Source of the DNA: Acidimicrobiaceae bacterium
GTDB lineage: Bacteria; Actinomycetota; Acidimicrobiia; Acidimicrobiales; Ilumatobacteraceae
Assembly (NCBI GenBank): GCA_020637295.1
Contig: JACJWF010000012.1
Coordinates: forward strand, 1-64,000
Length of the DNA: 64,000 nt
Reading direction: 5' to 3'
The translations under genes and the position numbers were made by a program. Under the pieces are notes generated by a model, which was given only the letters and a program-made list of their open reading frames with translations, was not told the DNA's origin and searched no databases. This document shows, in pieces, positions 1 to 11,704 of this stretch (position 1 is its first letter; the number at the start of each line of letters is the position of its first letter).

Positions 1-40
1 CGTGGCACTCGGACCGGGGACGTGGCACTCGGACCGGGGG
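1..40. repeat. 20-bp tandem duplication at the window edge
   Basis: Positions 1-20 and 21-40 are the same 20-mer (CGTGGCACTCGGACCGGGG plus A or G), differing only in the last base. It lies just beyond the stop of the YceH-like gene. The array may extend upstream outside the window, so the copy number is unknown. Confidence 0.8.
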
Positions 41-43
41 TGG

Positions 44-679
44 TCAGGAGAGGAGGTCGGCGAGGGCGGCTTCCAGGCGGGCCACCCGAGCCTCCAGGTC
101 GGCCACGCGGTCGGCCATCACGCCACCGGGCGGGCCCCCGCCGGCCGCACCGGCGCCGGGCACCCGGTCCGCGGCGGGAGCCTGCACGACCTCGGCTTCT
201 TCCGCCAGCAACTGCTGCCAGCGGGCTTCCTTCTGGCCTGGCTGGCGGTCCAGCAGGCGCACCTGCCCCTGCGCCGCCAGCACCTGCAGCGCGGTGTCGA
301 CGGCCTCCACGGACTCGAAGGCGTGGAGCCGCTCGGTGCGGGTGCGCAGCTCCGCCACGGTCTGCGGCCCACGGAGCAGCAACACCGCCACCACTGCGGC
401 ACTCGGCGCATCCAGCCCCCACGCCTCGTCGGCCACCTGGCGGTAGCGGGTGACGCTGCGACCGTGCGACGGATGGACGAACCGCAGCAGACCCTCGGCC
501 TTCAGCTCCACCAGCACGGCGTCCACCTCGTGATCGTCGAGGTGCATCACCGGCTCTCGCGAGGTGGACTGGTTGCAGGCCGAGACCAGCGCGTTGAGGG
601 TCAGCGGGTACTGGTCCGGCGTCGTGCGCTCCTTCTCCAGCAGGCAGCCGAGCACTCGAGCTTCGACGACGGACAGCAT
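44..679 (-). CDS. YceH/DUF480 family winged-helix protein
   Basis: The 211-residue product matches the DUF480 (YceH, UPF0502) family. It opens with LSVVEARVLGCLLEKERTTP and continues with the family's conserved run on NALVSACNQ and SREPVM. Two winged-helix-like halves cover about residues 1-170. A Gly/Pro-rich linker then leads to a short C-terminal coiled coil (VADLEARVARLEAALADLL). The biochemical role of the family is not established; the fold suggests nucleic-acid or protein binding. The start lies 8 bp after the stop of the LysM lipoprotein gene, so both are probably on one transcript. Confidence 0.85.
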   Translation of the reverse strand: MLSVVEARVLGCLLEKERTTPDQYPLTLNALVSACNQSTSREPVMHLDDHEVDAVLVELKAEGLLRFVHPSHGRSVTRYRQVADEAWGLDAPSAAVVAVLLLRGPQTVAELRTRTERLHAFESVEAVDTALQVLAAQGQVRLLDRQPGQKEARWQQLLAEEAEVVQAPAADRVPGAGAAGGGPPGGVMADRVADLEARVARLEAALADLLS

Positions 680-687
680 TGCGCCGC

Positions 688-1308
688 CTACGCGCAGTTT
701 TCCTTGGCCGGGATGATGATCGTGATCCCGAGGATGAAGCCCTTGTAGCCAGGGGTGTTCTCGTTGGCGGCATCCAGCTGGGCCACGGTGACGTTGAACT
801 TCTTGGCGACCGTGCTGGGGATGTCGCCCTCCTGGATGACGTAGCTGCCGGCCTTGCAGTTGTCGCCGAGGCCGGCAACCGTGGTGGTGCTCTCGCCGCC
901 ACCGGCAGGCTGAGTGGTGTTCACCCCTTCGGCTGGGATGGTCGCGCCGGCCGGGATCTTGATGACCAGACCGGGGTAGAAGATGCTGTAGCCCTCCGTG
1001 TCCACGTTGGCCAGTTCCAGCGCGTCGAGCGACACCTTGAACCGGGTGGCCACGGTGAACGGCACGTCACCCGTCTGCACCGTGTACTCCGTGACCTCGG
1101 TGGTGACGGTGCCCGCGGCTTGGCCGCCGGCCACCGTGGTAGTGGTGGACGTGCTCTCCGTCGGCGGCAGCGTGGCGAAGTTGGTGGGGCCCATCTGCTG
1201 GATGCTCGAGGTCGTGGCGCTCTCTGCTTCGCCGCACGACGCAAGGAAGCCTCCAGCCGCAAGCACGAAGGGCGCGGCCAGAACGAGGAGCCGTGGACGG
1301 GAGGACAT
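688..1308 (-). CDS. Lipoprotein with two LysM domains
   Basis: A 206-residue product. A lipoprotein signal peptide ends in the lipobox LASC (Cys about residue 25). A Ser/Thr-rich linker follows (about 28-70), then two LysM-type repeats: YTVQTGDVPFTVATRFKVSL and YVIQEGDIPSTVAKKFNVTV. The protein is expected outside the membrane, binding peptidoglycan or another GlcNAc-containing glycan. The start is the ATG directly before the Arg-rich signal peptide; the reading frame runs further upstream but would enter gltD. It begins 23 bp after the gltD stop and 8 bp before yceH, so it may be the distal part of the gltBD transcript. Confidence 0.85.
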   Translation of the reverse strand: MSSRPRLLVLAAPFVLAAGGFLASCGEAESATTSSIQQMGPTNFATLPPTESTSTTTTVAGGQAAGTVTTEVTEYTVQTGDVPFTVATRFKVSLDALELANVDTEGYSIFYPGLVIKIPAGATIPAEGVNTTQPAGGGESTTTVAGLGDNCKAGSYVIQEGDIPSTVAKKFNVTVAQLDAANENTPGYKGFILGITIIIPAKENCA

Positions 1309-1331
1309 GCCGGAAAGTGTAGGACCAGGGT

Positions 1332-2775
<1,444 letters not shown>

Positions 2776-2783
<8 letters not shown>

Positions 2784-5700
2784 GGCTCGCCTCCATCACT
2801 CGGGCCAGCGTGGCCTCTTCGTCCAGACCTTCGGCAGCCGCCGCGCTCATCACCTTGAGCACCCGCTCGTAGTCCGTGGGCATCACTTTCACGAACCGGT
2901 CGAGCGCGCCGTCGCCCCCGGCCAGCACGGTGGCGGCCACGGTGGAGTCCGTGTAGCGCACATGGTCGGCCAGCGTGGCGGCCAGCCAGGCGCGGTCCTC
3001 GGCCGAAGGTTGTTGCAACTGCACCATCTCCGGGTTGACCTTGGCCGGGAAGACCCCGTCGGGGTCGTACACGAAGGCGATGCCGCCGCTCATTCCGGCG
3101 CCGAAGTTGCGCCCGGTGGGGCCGAGCACCACCACCCGGCCGCCGGTCATGTACTCGCATCCGTGGTCGCCCACGCCCTCGACGACCGCGGTGGCGCCGG
3201 AGTTACGCACGCAGAACCGCTCGCCCACCACGCCGCGCAGGAAGATCTCACCACTGGTGGCGCCGTAGCCGATGACGTTGCCGGCGATGACGTTGGCCTC
3301 GGCGGCGAACGCTGCAGCAGCGCTGGGCCGCACCACCACCCGGCCGCCGGAGAGACCCTTGCCGACATAGTCGTTGGCGTCTCCCTCGAGGATCATCGTG
3401 ATGCCCGCCGGCACGAATGCACCGAAGCTCTGCCCGGCCGAACCGCTGAAACGGATCTCGATGGTGCCGTCGGGCAGGCCCTGGCCGCGGTGCTGCCGGG
3501 TGACGGCATTGCCCAGCAAGGTCCCGACGGTGCGGTTGACGTTGCGGATCGGCACGTCCAGCCGCACCTGCTCGCCCTGGTCGATGGCCGGCCGGCACAT
3601 GGCGATGAGCTGCTGGTCCAGCGCGTGCTCCAGCTCGTGGTCCTGCCTCACGGAGTGGTGCAGCGTCTGCTGGTACGGGTTCTGCGGCACGGCCAGGATC
3701 GGGCTGATGTCCAGCCCCTTGGCCTTCCAGTGGTCGATGGCGGCGCGGGTGTCCAGCACCTCCACGTGCCCCACCATCTCCTCGATCGAGCGGAAGCCCA
3801 GCGTGGCCATGTGCTCGCGCACTTCCTGGGCGATGTACTCGAAGAAGTTGACGACGAACTCCGGCTTGCCGCTGAACTTCTTGCGCAGCTCCGGGTTCTG
3901 GGTGGCAACGCCCACGGGGCAGGTGTCCAGATGGCAGACCCGCATCATGATGCAGCCGCTGACCACCAGCGGGGCAGTGGCGAAGCCGAACTCCTCGGCG
4001 CCCAGCAGGGCGGCGATGACCACGTCGCGACCGGTCTTCAGCTGGCCGTCGGCCTGCACGACAATGCGGTCGCGAAGGCCGTTCAGCAACAGCGTCTGCT
4101 GGGTCTCGGCCAGGCCGAGCTCCCACGGCGCGCCGGCATGCTTCAGCGACGTCAGCGGGCTGGCACCAGTGCCGCCGTCGTGGCCGCTGATCAGCACCAC
4201 GTCGGCCTTCGCCTTGCTGACGCCGGCGGCCACCGTGCCCACGCCCACCTCGGCCACCAGCTTCACGTGCACACGGGCCAGCGGGTTGGAGTTCTTCAGG
4301 TCGTGGATCAGCTGCTTGAGATCCTCGATCGAGTAGATGTCGTGGTGCGGCGGCGGGCTGATCAGGCCCACGCCGGGCGTGGAGTGCCGGGTCTTGGCCA
4401 CCCACGGGTACACCTTGTGGCCGGGCAGCTGGCCGCCCTCGCCCGGCTTGGCGCCCTGGGCCATCTTGATCTGGATGTCGTCGGCGTTCACCAGGTACTC
4501 GCTGGTGACACCGAAGCGGCCACTGGCCACCTGCTTGATCGCGCTGCGGCGCTCCGGATCGTAGAGGCGGTCGGGGTCTTCGCCGCCCTCTCCGGTGTTG
4601 CTCTTGGCGCCGATCCGGTTCATCGCAATCGCCAGCGTCTGGTGGGCCTCCAGGCTGATGGAGCCATAGCTCATCGCGCCGGTGCTGAAGCGCTTGACGA
4701 TCTCGCTGACCGGTTCCACCTCGTCGATCGGCACCGGCGGGCGGTTGCTGCGGAAGTCGAACAGGCCGCGCAGGGTGGCCGCCTGGCGGGACAGGCCGTC
4801 CACCAGCGACGTGTACTGCTGGAAGACGTCGTAGCGGCCGGCGCGGGTGGCGTGCTGCAGCTTGTAGACGGTCTCCGGGTTGAACAGGTGGATCTCGCCC
4901 TCCCGCCGCCACTGGTACTCACCGCCGAGTTCCAGCTTGCGGTGGGCACGCTCCTCCGGCCGGCTGGGGTGGGCCGCGGCGTGGCGGGCGGCCACCTCGG
5001 CCGCGATCTCGTCCAGGCCGATGCCGCCGATGCGGCTGACCGTGCCGGTGAAGTACTCGTCCACCAGCTCGCGGCCCAGGCCGATGGCCTCGAAGATCTG
5101 GGCGCCGGTGTAGCTGGCGACGGTGCTGACGCCCATCTTGCTCATCACCTTGAGCACGCCCTTGCCGGCGGCCTTGACGTACTTCTTGATCGCCGCATGC
5201 GGGTCCGCGCCACCCAGGCCGTGCAGCGCTTCGGCGATCATGTCCTCGATGCTCTCGAACGCCAGGTAGGGGTTGATGGCCCCGGCCCCGAAGCCGATGA
5301 GGAGGGCCATGTGGTGCACCTCGCGGGCATCGCCGCACTCCACGATGAGCCCGGCATTGGTGCGCTTCTTCTCACGGATGAGGTGGTGGTGGACGGCCGC
5401 CGTCAGCAGCAGGCTGGGGATCGGCGCGTACACCTCGTCACTGTTGCGGTCGCTGAGGACGATGATGCGGGCACCGTCGTTGATGGCCTTGCTGACCTCG
5501 TGGCGGGCAGCGTCCAGCGCCCGCTTCAGCGCCAACCCGCCGCCGGCCACCCGGTACAGGCCGCTCACCACGTGGGCGCGCAGCTCGGGGAAGCCGCCGT
5601 CGTCGTCGATGTGGATGATCTTGGCCAGCTCGTCGTTGTCGATCACCGGGAACGGCAGCACCAGCTGGCGGCAGCTCTCCGCGCCGGGCGCCAACAGGTT

Positions 5701-7329
5701 GGCCTCCGGGCCGACGGTGCCACCGACGCTGGTGACGACCTCCTCACGGATGGCGTCCAGCGGCGGGTTGGTGACCTGGGCGAACAGCTGCTGGAAGTAG
5801 TCGAACAGCAGGCGCGGGCGCTCCGACAGGACGGCGATCGGGGTGTCGGTGCCCATCGAGCCGATCGGCTCCGCACCCGCACGGGCCATCGGGGCGAGGA
5901 TGATCTTGCGCTCCTCGTGGGTGTAGCCGAAGACCTGCTGGCGACGCAGCACGCTCTGGTGGCTGAACACCACGTGCTCGCGCTCGGGCAGCTCGCCGAG
6001 CTGCACCAAACCCTCATCCAGCCACTCCTGGTAGGGCTCCGCCTGGGCGAGGCCACGCTTGATCTCCTCGTCGTCGACGATGCGCCCCTGGGCGGTGTCG
6101 ATGAGGAACATCCGGCCCGGCTGCAGGCGCCCCTTCCGGATGATCCGCTCCTGGGGCACGTCCACCACGCCGACCTCGCTGGCCATCACCACCAGGCCGT
6201 CGTCGGTGACCCAGTAGCGGCTGGGGCGCAGGCCGTTGCGGTCCAGCACGGCACCGATGACGGTGCCGTCGGTGAACGCCACGCTGGCCGGGCCGTCCCA
6301 CGGCTCCATCAGGCACGAGTGGAAGCGGTAGAACGCCCGCTTCTCGGCATCCATCGTGTCGTGGTTCTCCCACGCCTCGGGGATCATCATCAGCACCGCA
6401 TGCGGCAGACTGCGGCCGCCGAGGTGCAGCAGTTCCAGCACCTCGTCGAAGCTCGCCGAGTCGCTGCCGCCAGGCGTGCAGATGGGGAACGCCCGGTCCA
6501 GGCCGGGGATGAGGTTGCTGCGCAGCAGGCTTTCCCGCGTGCGCATCCAGTTGCGGTTGCCCTGCACGGTGTTGATCTCGCCGTTGTGGGCGATGTAGCG
6601 GTACGGGTGGGCCAGCGGCCAGCTGGGGAAGGTGTTGGTGCTGAACCGGCTGTGCACCAGGGCCAACGCGCTTTCCACCCGCTCGTCGCCGAGATCGAGG
6701 AAGAAGTCCGCCAACTGCGGCGTGGTGAGCATGCCCTTGTAGATGAGCGTGCGGCTGCCGAGCGAGGGGAAGTAGGTGCGCTGCTCGTCGGACAGTTCGT
6801 GCTCGATCCGCTTGCGGGCCACGAACAGCTTGCGGTCGAGGTCGACACCGGCGGCACCCGCCGGGTCGCTGATGAACAGGTGGGCGAAGCTGGGCATCAC
6901 GGAGCGGGCGGTCTGGCCGAGGCAGTCCGGGTTCACCGGCACCGGGCGCCAGCCGAGAGTCGCCAGGCCCTCCTCGGCCACGATCGTCTCGATGGCCGCC
7001 TGCGCCTTCTCCGCCGAGTTGGCATCGCCGGGGAGGAACGCCATGCCCACCGCGTAGGCGCCGGCCGCCGGGAGGGTGATGCCATGGTCGGCCGCCACCT
7101 CGCGAAGGAACCGGTGGGGCACCTGGATGAGGATGCCGGCGCCGTCGCCCGTGTCCGGCTCGGCGCCGGTGGCACCGCGGTGCTCCATGTTGCACAGGGC
7201 GCCGATGCCCATCGCCACGATCTCTCGACTGGCGACCCCGTTGACATTGGCTACGAACGACACGCCGCAGGCGTCGTGTTCGAAGCGCGGGTCGTACAAG
7301 CCGGACGGCGCGGGAAAGAGGTGTTGCAT
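2776..7329 (-). CDS. gltB: Glutamate synthase large subunit
   Basis: A 1517-residue alpha subunit with the expected order: class II glutamine amidotransferase (about 21-410), central domain, FMN-binding synthase domain (about 800-1190) and GXGXG beta-helix domain (about 1230-1480). The mature N-terminal nucleophile would be Cys21 in EHDACGVSF, after a 20-residue propeptide that must be cleaved. The 3Fe-4S cysteines are in CIMMRVCHLDTC (about 1124-1135). GATase and synthase domains are linked by an ammonia channel in this family. It heads a gltBD operon; its leader faces the pirin gene across a 456-bp spacer. Confidence 0.97.
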
Positions 7330-7560
7330 CGAGTTCTGCTTCCACGAGATCGGCGACCCAGGGTGGGCCGGACTGCTGGTGGCGCACGGGACGACGCTGG
7401 CCCGAGCGACGCCATGCTACGGCCTCCTCCCCCCGATCCGCCAACCCCATTCCCACGGCCCGTCCCCTGCCCCTTCTCGCCCCTCCCTCCCTCTCCCGCC
7501 CTCTCCCTCGCCCCTCTCGCTCCTCACCCCCAGCCCCACGCCCCACGCCTCCCCAAGCCC
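7330..7560. other. Non-coding spacer, pyrimidine-rich on the + strand
   Basis: No credible gene. From about 7430 to 7560 the + strand is almost only C and T, with many CCCC and CTCC runs, so the gltB leader strand is purine-rich. The gltB promoter should lie here, but I see no confident -35/-10 pair. Confidence 0.6.
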
Positions 7561-7708
7561 AACTTGTCGCGGCCCAACCACCGAAAACCCCGTTCAGACC
7601 CGCGACAACTTCCAGAGGACCGTGGGCAGCCCGAGCGCGCCACCCAGGACACACCCCAACTTGTCGCGGCCCGACCACCGAAAACCCCGGTCAGACCCGC
7701 GACAACTT
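7561..7708. repeat. Two copies of a 51-bp palindrome-ended repeat
   Basis: Copy A is 7561-7611 and copy B 7658-7708. They match at 49 of 51 positions. Each begins AACTTGTCGCGG and ends CCGCGACAACTT, inverted repeats matching at 11 of 12 positions, and has the core CACCGAAAACCCC. Each copy could form a long hairpin. The 46 bp between them is unrelated. I do not recognise the family; it resembles intergenic REP-like or miniature elements. Confidence 0.8.
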
Positions 7709-7711
7709 CCA

Positions 7712-7752
7712 GGGGCGGGGGCGGGGTGGGGGGTGGGGGGTGGGGGGTGGGG
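7712..7752 (+). other. Long G-run, possible G-quadruplex
   Basis: Seven runs of four to six G separated by single C or T bases, ending 33 bp before the pirin start codon on the coding strand. This meets the usual sequence criterion for a G-quadruplex in DNA or in the pirin leader RNA. Such runs are also prone to sequencing length errors. Confidence 0.6.
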
Positions 7753-7785
7753 AACAGTTGCGGGCGCAAGAATGTTGCACTGCGC

Positions 7786-8625
7786 ATGAGCGTTCGACTG
7801 ATCAAGGCGCAGCGGGCCGTGGAGGGTGAGGGCTTCGAGGTGCGCCGGCCGTTCCCGACCCAGGCGGTGCCCCACCTGGACCCGTTCCTGCTGCTGGACC
7901 ACATGGGCCCGACCACGTTCGCTGCCGGCAAGGGCGTCGGCACGTCGTGGCACCCGCACCGGGGGTTCGAGACCGTCACCTACATGCTCGACGGCCAGAT
8001 GGAGCACCGCGACTCGATGGGCAACCATGGCCTGCTGAACCCCGGCGACACCCAGTGGATGACGGCCGCGTCGGGCGTGCTGCACAAGGAGGGCCCTTCG
8101 GCGACCATGCAGCGGTCCGGCGGCACGCTCCACGGCCTGCAACTGTGGGTCAACCTGCCCGCCGCCGAGAAGATGAGCGACCCCACCTACCAGGACCTTC
8201 GCGTGGAGGCCAACGCCAGGCGGGACGAGCCCGGGGCGACCATCCGGGTCATCGCCGGCAGCCTGTTCGGCCTGGATGGACCCGGCCGGACCCGCTGGCC
8301 GATCTCCTACGCCCACGTGACGCTCGACCACGCCGCCACCGTCGTCACGGACCTGCCCGAGGGCCACCGCGTGCTCGTGTACCCGATGACCGGCGCCGTG
8401 GACGTGGACGGCACCACCGTCGCAGAGGGCGTCCTGGCCATCGTCGATGGAGCCACGCTCCAGCTCACCGGTGCGGCCGACCGCAGCGATGTGATCGTCC
8501 TCACCGGCGAGCCGATCGGCGAGCCAGTGGCCCGCCACGGCCCATTCGTGATGAACACCGACGACGAACTGCGCCAGGCGTTCCGCGACTTCGGCGCCGG
8601 CCGGTTCGGCGCACCGACGGACTGA
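7786..8625 (+). CDS. Pirin family protein
   Basis: A 279-residue two-cupin protein. The N-terminal cupin has the pirin motif WHPHRGFETVTYMLDG and GVLHKEGPS, which supplies the His/Glu metal ligands. MQRSGGTLHGLQLWVNLP is typical of the family, and a second cupin follows. Pirins bind iron and include quercetin 2,3-dioxygenases, but the substrate here cannot be told. I chose the ATG at MSVRL; the frame is open far upstream only because it runs opposite gltB. Confidence 0.92.
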   Translation: MSVRLIKAQRAVEGEGFEVRRPFPTQAVPHLDPFLLLDHMGPTTFAAGKGVGTSWHPHRGFETVTYMLDGQMEHRDSMGNHGLLNPGDTQWMTAASGVLHKEGPSATMQRSGGTLHGLQLWVNLPAAEKMSDPTYQDLRVEANARRDEPGATIRVIAGSLFGLDGPGRTRWPISYAHVTLDHAATVVTDLPEGHRVLVYPMTGAVDVDGTTVAEGVLAIVDGATLQLTGAADRSDVIVLTGEPIGEPVARHGPFVMNTDDELRQAFRDFGAGRFGAPTD

Positions 8626-8646
8626 GCTGCCTACACTCGCCGTTCC

Positions 8647-9612
8647 ATGGAGGAAGGCGAACCGCACGAGCCGCACGACAGCCCGGACACCGGCGATGCG
8701 GCCGACGGTGAGCGGCACGGCCGGCTCACGTCGCTGGCACACCGCGCCGAGCGGCTCGCCGAGTCCAAGGCGATGGCCGTGCCCACGGCCACCACCAAGC
8801 GGTTCTTCGAGATCGACGGGTTGGATCTCGGCGGCCTGTTGGCCGTGGAGCTCTTCACCACCGTCATCCCGCTGATCCTCATCGGCTTCGGCTGGTTCAG
8901 CCACTTCAGCTCCGACCTCAGCTTCGGCGACGTGCTCATTCGCCAGCTCGACCTGTCGGGCGAGAAGGCCGAACAGGTGCGCTCGGCGTTCGGCAGCGGC
9001 GCCAGCCTGAAGAGCGTCTGGACCGTGTTCGGCTTGGCCAGCTTCCTCGTGTGGGGCATCCCGATGGCCTCCGTGGTCGCCAAGGTGTTCGCCCGGGCCT
9101 GGCGGCGCGAGCGGTTCACCTTCCTCGTCGAGGTGCTGCGCGGCACCGGCTGGTTCTTCCTCTTCCTCGCCACCCAGACGGCCGCTGTCGTGATCTCCCG
9201 CCTCGGCGGTCGCGGCCTGCCGTGGAAGCCCCTGTTCAACCTGCTCGGGCTGGTGCCCTCGTTCGTGCTGTGGTCACTGACCCCCGGCATCCTCATCCGC
9301 AACGGCTGGGTCGGGCGCCGCTACCTGCTGCTCGCCGGACTCGCCGGCGTCGTGCTGGATGCGGTGCTGATCCGCTTGCTGATCCGTTACCTGCTGCCCG
9401 CGCTGCTCGGCGGCTGGACCGGCTTCGGCCCGATCGGCGTGGCGATGGCCCTGTTCACCTGCTGCACCGTGTTCGCCGCGCTGTGGGTGGTGACGGCCTG
9501 CCTGGGCGCCGTGCTGTGGGAACGCAACGCGCCCGAGGCCGTGGTGGTGGACGCCCAGGACGGGCCGAACCGCGGCGCGGCCGCTCAGGTGCCCAGTTCG
9601 CCGTTGCGGTAG
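8647..9612 (+). CDS. YihY/UPF0761-like integral membrane protein
   Basis: A 321-residue protein. An acidic N-terminus (EEGEPHEPHDSPDTGD) precedes about six hydrophobic segments, starting with LLAVELFTTVIPLILIGFGW. Size, topology and the soluble loop after the first helix resemble the YihY/BrkB family, whose function is unknown. It follows pirin by 21 bp and may be co-transcribed. Its 3' end overlaps the convergent thymidine kinase gene by 28 bp, so they share the termination region. The family assignment is moderate. Confidence 0.65.
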   Translation: MEEGEPHEPHDSPDTGDAADGERHGRLTSLAHRAERLAESKAMAVPTATTKRFFEIDGLDLGGLLAVELFTTVIPLILIGFGWFSHFSSDLSFGDVLIRQLDLSGEKAEQVRSAFGSGASLKSVWTVFGLASFLVWGIPMASVVAKVFARAWRRERFTFLVEVLRGTGWFFLFLATQTAAVVISRLGGRGLPWKPLFNLLGLVPSFVLWSLTPGILIRNGWVGRRYLLLAGLAGVVLDAVLIRLLIRYLLPALLGGWTGFGPIGVAMALFTCCTVFAALWVVTACLGAVLWERNAPEAVVVDAQDGPNRGAAAQVPSSPLR

Positions 9613-10187
9613 TGGGTGCGGCACAGCAGTTCGTACCGCACGACGTCGCCGAACAGTGGCTGCGCGGACTGCTCGCCGGTGTCGCCGACCACGACCGTCT
9701 CGCCCTCGTAGACGATCTCGCCGTTGACGACACGGGCGTTGTGAGTGGCGCGGGCGCCACACCAGCAGCGGGCTTCCACCTGCATTGGCACCCGCTCGTC
9801 GGCGATCTCCAGCAGGCGCTTGGTGCCCTCGAAGAGCTCGCCCCGGAAGTCCGTGATCAGCCCGAAGGCGAACACGTCCACACCCAGGTCGTCCACCACG
9901 CGGGCAAGTTGGTCGCACTGCTCGGCGGTGTAGAACTGGGCTTCGTCGCACACGAGGTAGTGCAGCGGCCAGTGGTCCACCGCCAGCTTGTACAGGTCCA
10001 GCCCGGGCACCACCTCGATGGCCTGCGCCGCCACACCCAGCCGGCTGGTGACCTGCGCGCCCTCGCGGTCCAGCGTGGTGAGCAGGAGGCCGTAGAGGTC
10101 GCGGCTGGCCAGGTTGTGGTGGATCTGCAGGGCCATGGTGGACTTCCCTGAGCCCATCGTGCCGAAGCTGAACCGCAGTGTTGCCAT
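9585..10187 (-). CDS. tdk: Thymidine kinase
   Basis: A 200-residue type II thymidine kinase that phosphorylates thymidine to dTMP in the salvage pathway. The Walker A motif GTMGSGKST is near residue 10. The Walker B/base region is VCDEAQFY. The lasso with the family's zinc site carries RCWCGARATHNAR and CRTHY, so at least three of the usual four cysteines are visible. The ATG at MATLRF fits the family N-terminus; the longer frame would overlap the ligase gene. It sits 13 bp after the ligase stop. Confidence 0.93.
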   Translation of the reverse strand: MATLRFSFGTMGSGKSTMALQIHHNLASRDLYGLLLTTLDREGAQVTSRLGVAAQAIEVVPGLDLYKLAVDHWPLHYLVCDEAQFYTAEQCDQLARVVDDLGVDVFAFGLITDFRGELFEGTKRLLEIADERVPMQVEARCWCGARATHNARVVNGEIVYEGETVVVGDTGEQSAQPLFGDVVRYELLCRTHYRNGELGT

Positions 10188-10200
10188 GCCGGTGGTGACC

Positions 10201-11700
10201 CTACCCGGCGGCGGCACCGCGGCCGAGCATCGCCTGGACCCGCTCGATCGGGTCCGCGTCCGCCGCCATCTTGTCCGGCCGGTACCGCCGGACCCGAGCG
10301 AACCGCAGCGCCACCCCGCCCGGGTATCGGCGGCTGCGCTGCACACCGTCCAGCGCGACCTCCACCACCAACTCCGGGCGAACGTGCTGGATGTAGCCCT
10401 CCTCCGGTGGCCCGACCGCCAGGGTCCGCAACGCGGTGGTCTGCCACGCCAGCAGTTCGTCGGTGAGCCCCTTGAACGTCTTGCCGACCATCACGAACGT
10501 GCCCTCGGGGCCGCGGGCGCCGAGGTGCAGGTTGCTCAGCCATCCGGTGCGCCGCCCATGGCCCCACTCGGCGGCCAGCACCACGAGATCCAGCGTGTGG
10601 ACCGGCTTCACCTTGCGCCACGCCGTCCCCCGCCGGCCGGCCTGGTAGCGCGAGTCCAACGCCTTCACCATCACGCCCTCGTGGCCGGCCGCCAGCGCCG
10701 CCGCGGCGAACTCGTCGGCCAGCACCGGATCGTCGGTGTCGATGGTCGGCAGCCGCAGGGCGCCGGGCATCGCTGCCGACAGGGCTGCCTTACGGTCGGC
10801 CAGTGGCTGGTCGATCAGCGACGTGTCGTCCAGGGAGAGCAGGTCGAAGAAGAACGGGCGCAGGCGGGTGGTGGCCTGCATCGTCTCCTGGAACGCCAGC
10901 GGGTTGCCATCCTCGTCCAGGCCGAGCGCCTCACCGTCGGCCACGAATTGCCGGTGCGGCAGGGCCAGCGCGGCCTGCACGATCTCCGGCACGGCGCCGC
11001 CGATCTCCCGCAGGCTGCGGGTGAACACCTTCACGTCGTCGCCGGAGCGATGCACCTGCACGCGAGCACCGTCCAGCTTCCACTCCACGCTGGCCGGGCC
11101 GGTGAGGGCCAGCGCATCGGCCACCGTGGCGGCGGTGCCGGCCAGCATCGGCTGCACACCCACGCCGGTGGTGAGCCCGACCTCCAGCGACTCCCCCGCC
11201 AGCGCCCGCTGGGCGGCGGTGCCCAGATCCCCGAGCAGCATGGCCGCCCGCCGCAGCGCGGGCCCGGGTACGCCGGCGGCCTTCGCCACGGCATCGGCCA
11301 CCACGCCCTCGTTGGCGCCCTGGCGCAGTTCGCCGCCCATCACCCGCACCAGATGCCACTGCTCTGCCTCGGTCAGCCGCGCCAGCAGCCCGGCCAGCAG
11401 CTCGTCACGACGCCGTTGGGACCCGGCGCCGGAGGTACCCGCCAGATCGGTCAGCACCCCGTCCACCTCGGCCACGGTGACCGAGGGTGCCTCGGCGGGC
11501 GCAGCCCGCACGTCGCGCAGGGTGGCCCAGCCGACACCCAGCCGACCCTGACGGGGCTCGCCCACCAGCAGCCCCACCACCGCCGGCGCCAGCCCGGGCG
11601 GCACCCGGCGCAGCAGGTCGGCCAGGCGGGCCACCTTGGCCGAACGGGCAGCGGTGCGCGCCACCTCATCCGCGGCCGCGACCACGTCCTCGTACTGCAA
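10201..11700 (-). CDS. ATP-dependent DNA ligase (LigB/archaeal type)
   Basis: A 499-residue ligase with an N-terminal DNA-binding domain (1-200), an adenylation domain with motif I EWKLDGARVQVHR (Lys is the AMP acceptor), motif IIIa-like FFFDLLSLD, motif IV HEGVMVKALDS, motif V WRKVKPVHTLDLVV, and an OB-fold ending FARVRRYRPDK. This matches the mycobacterial LigB class, an accessory ligase beside NAD-dependent LigA. It ends 13 bp before tdk and begins 4 bp after the CapA-like stop, so these three genes likely form one transcript. Confidence 0.93.
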   Translation of the reverse strand: MQYEDVVAAADEVARTAARSAKVARLADLLRRVPPGLAPAVVGLLVGEPRQGRLGVGWATLRDVRAAPAEAPSVTVAEVDGVLTDLAGTSGAGSQRRRDELLAGLLARLTEAEQWHLVRVMGGELRQGANEGVVADAVAKAAGVPGPALRRAAMLLGDLGTAAQRALAGESLEVGLTTGVGVQPMLAGTAATVADALALTGPASVEWKLDGARVQVHRSGDDVKVFTRSLREIGGAVPEIVQAALALPHRQFVADGEALGLDEDGNPLAFQETMQATTRLRPFFFDLLSLDDTSLIDQPLADRKAALSAAMPGALRLPTIDTDDPVLADEFAAAALAAGHEGVMVKALDSRYQAGRRGTAWRKVKPVHTLDLVVLAAEWGHGRRTGWLSNLHLGARGPEGTFVMVGKTFKGLTDELLAWQTTALRTLAVGPPEEGYIQHVRPELVVEVALDGVQRSRRYPGGVALRFARVRRYRPDKMAADADPIERVQAMLGRGAAAG

Positions 11701-11704
11701 CGGC

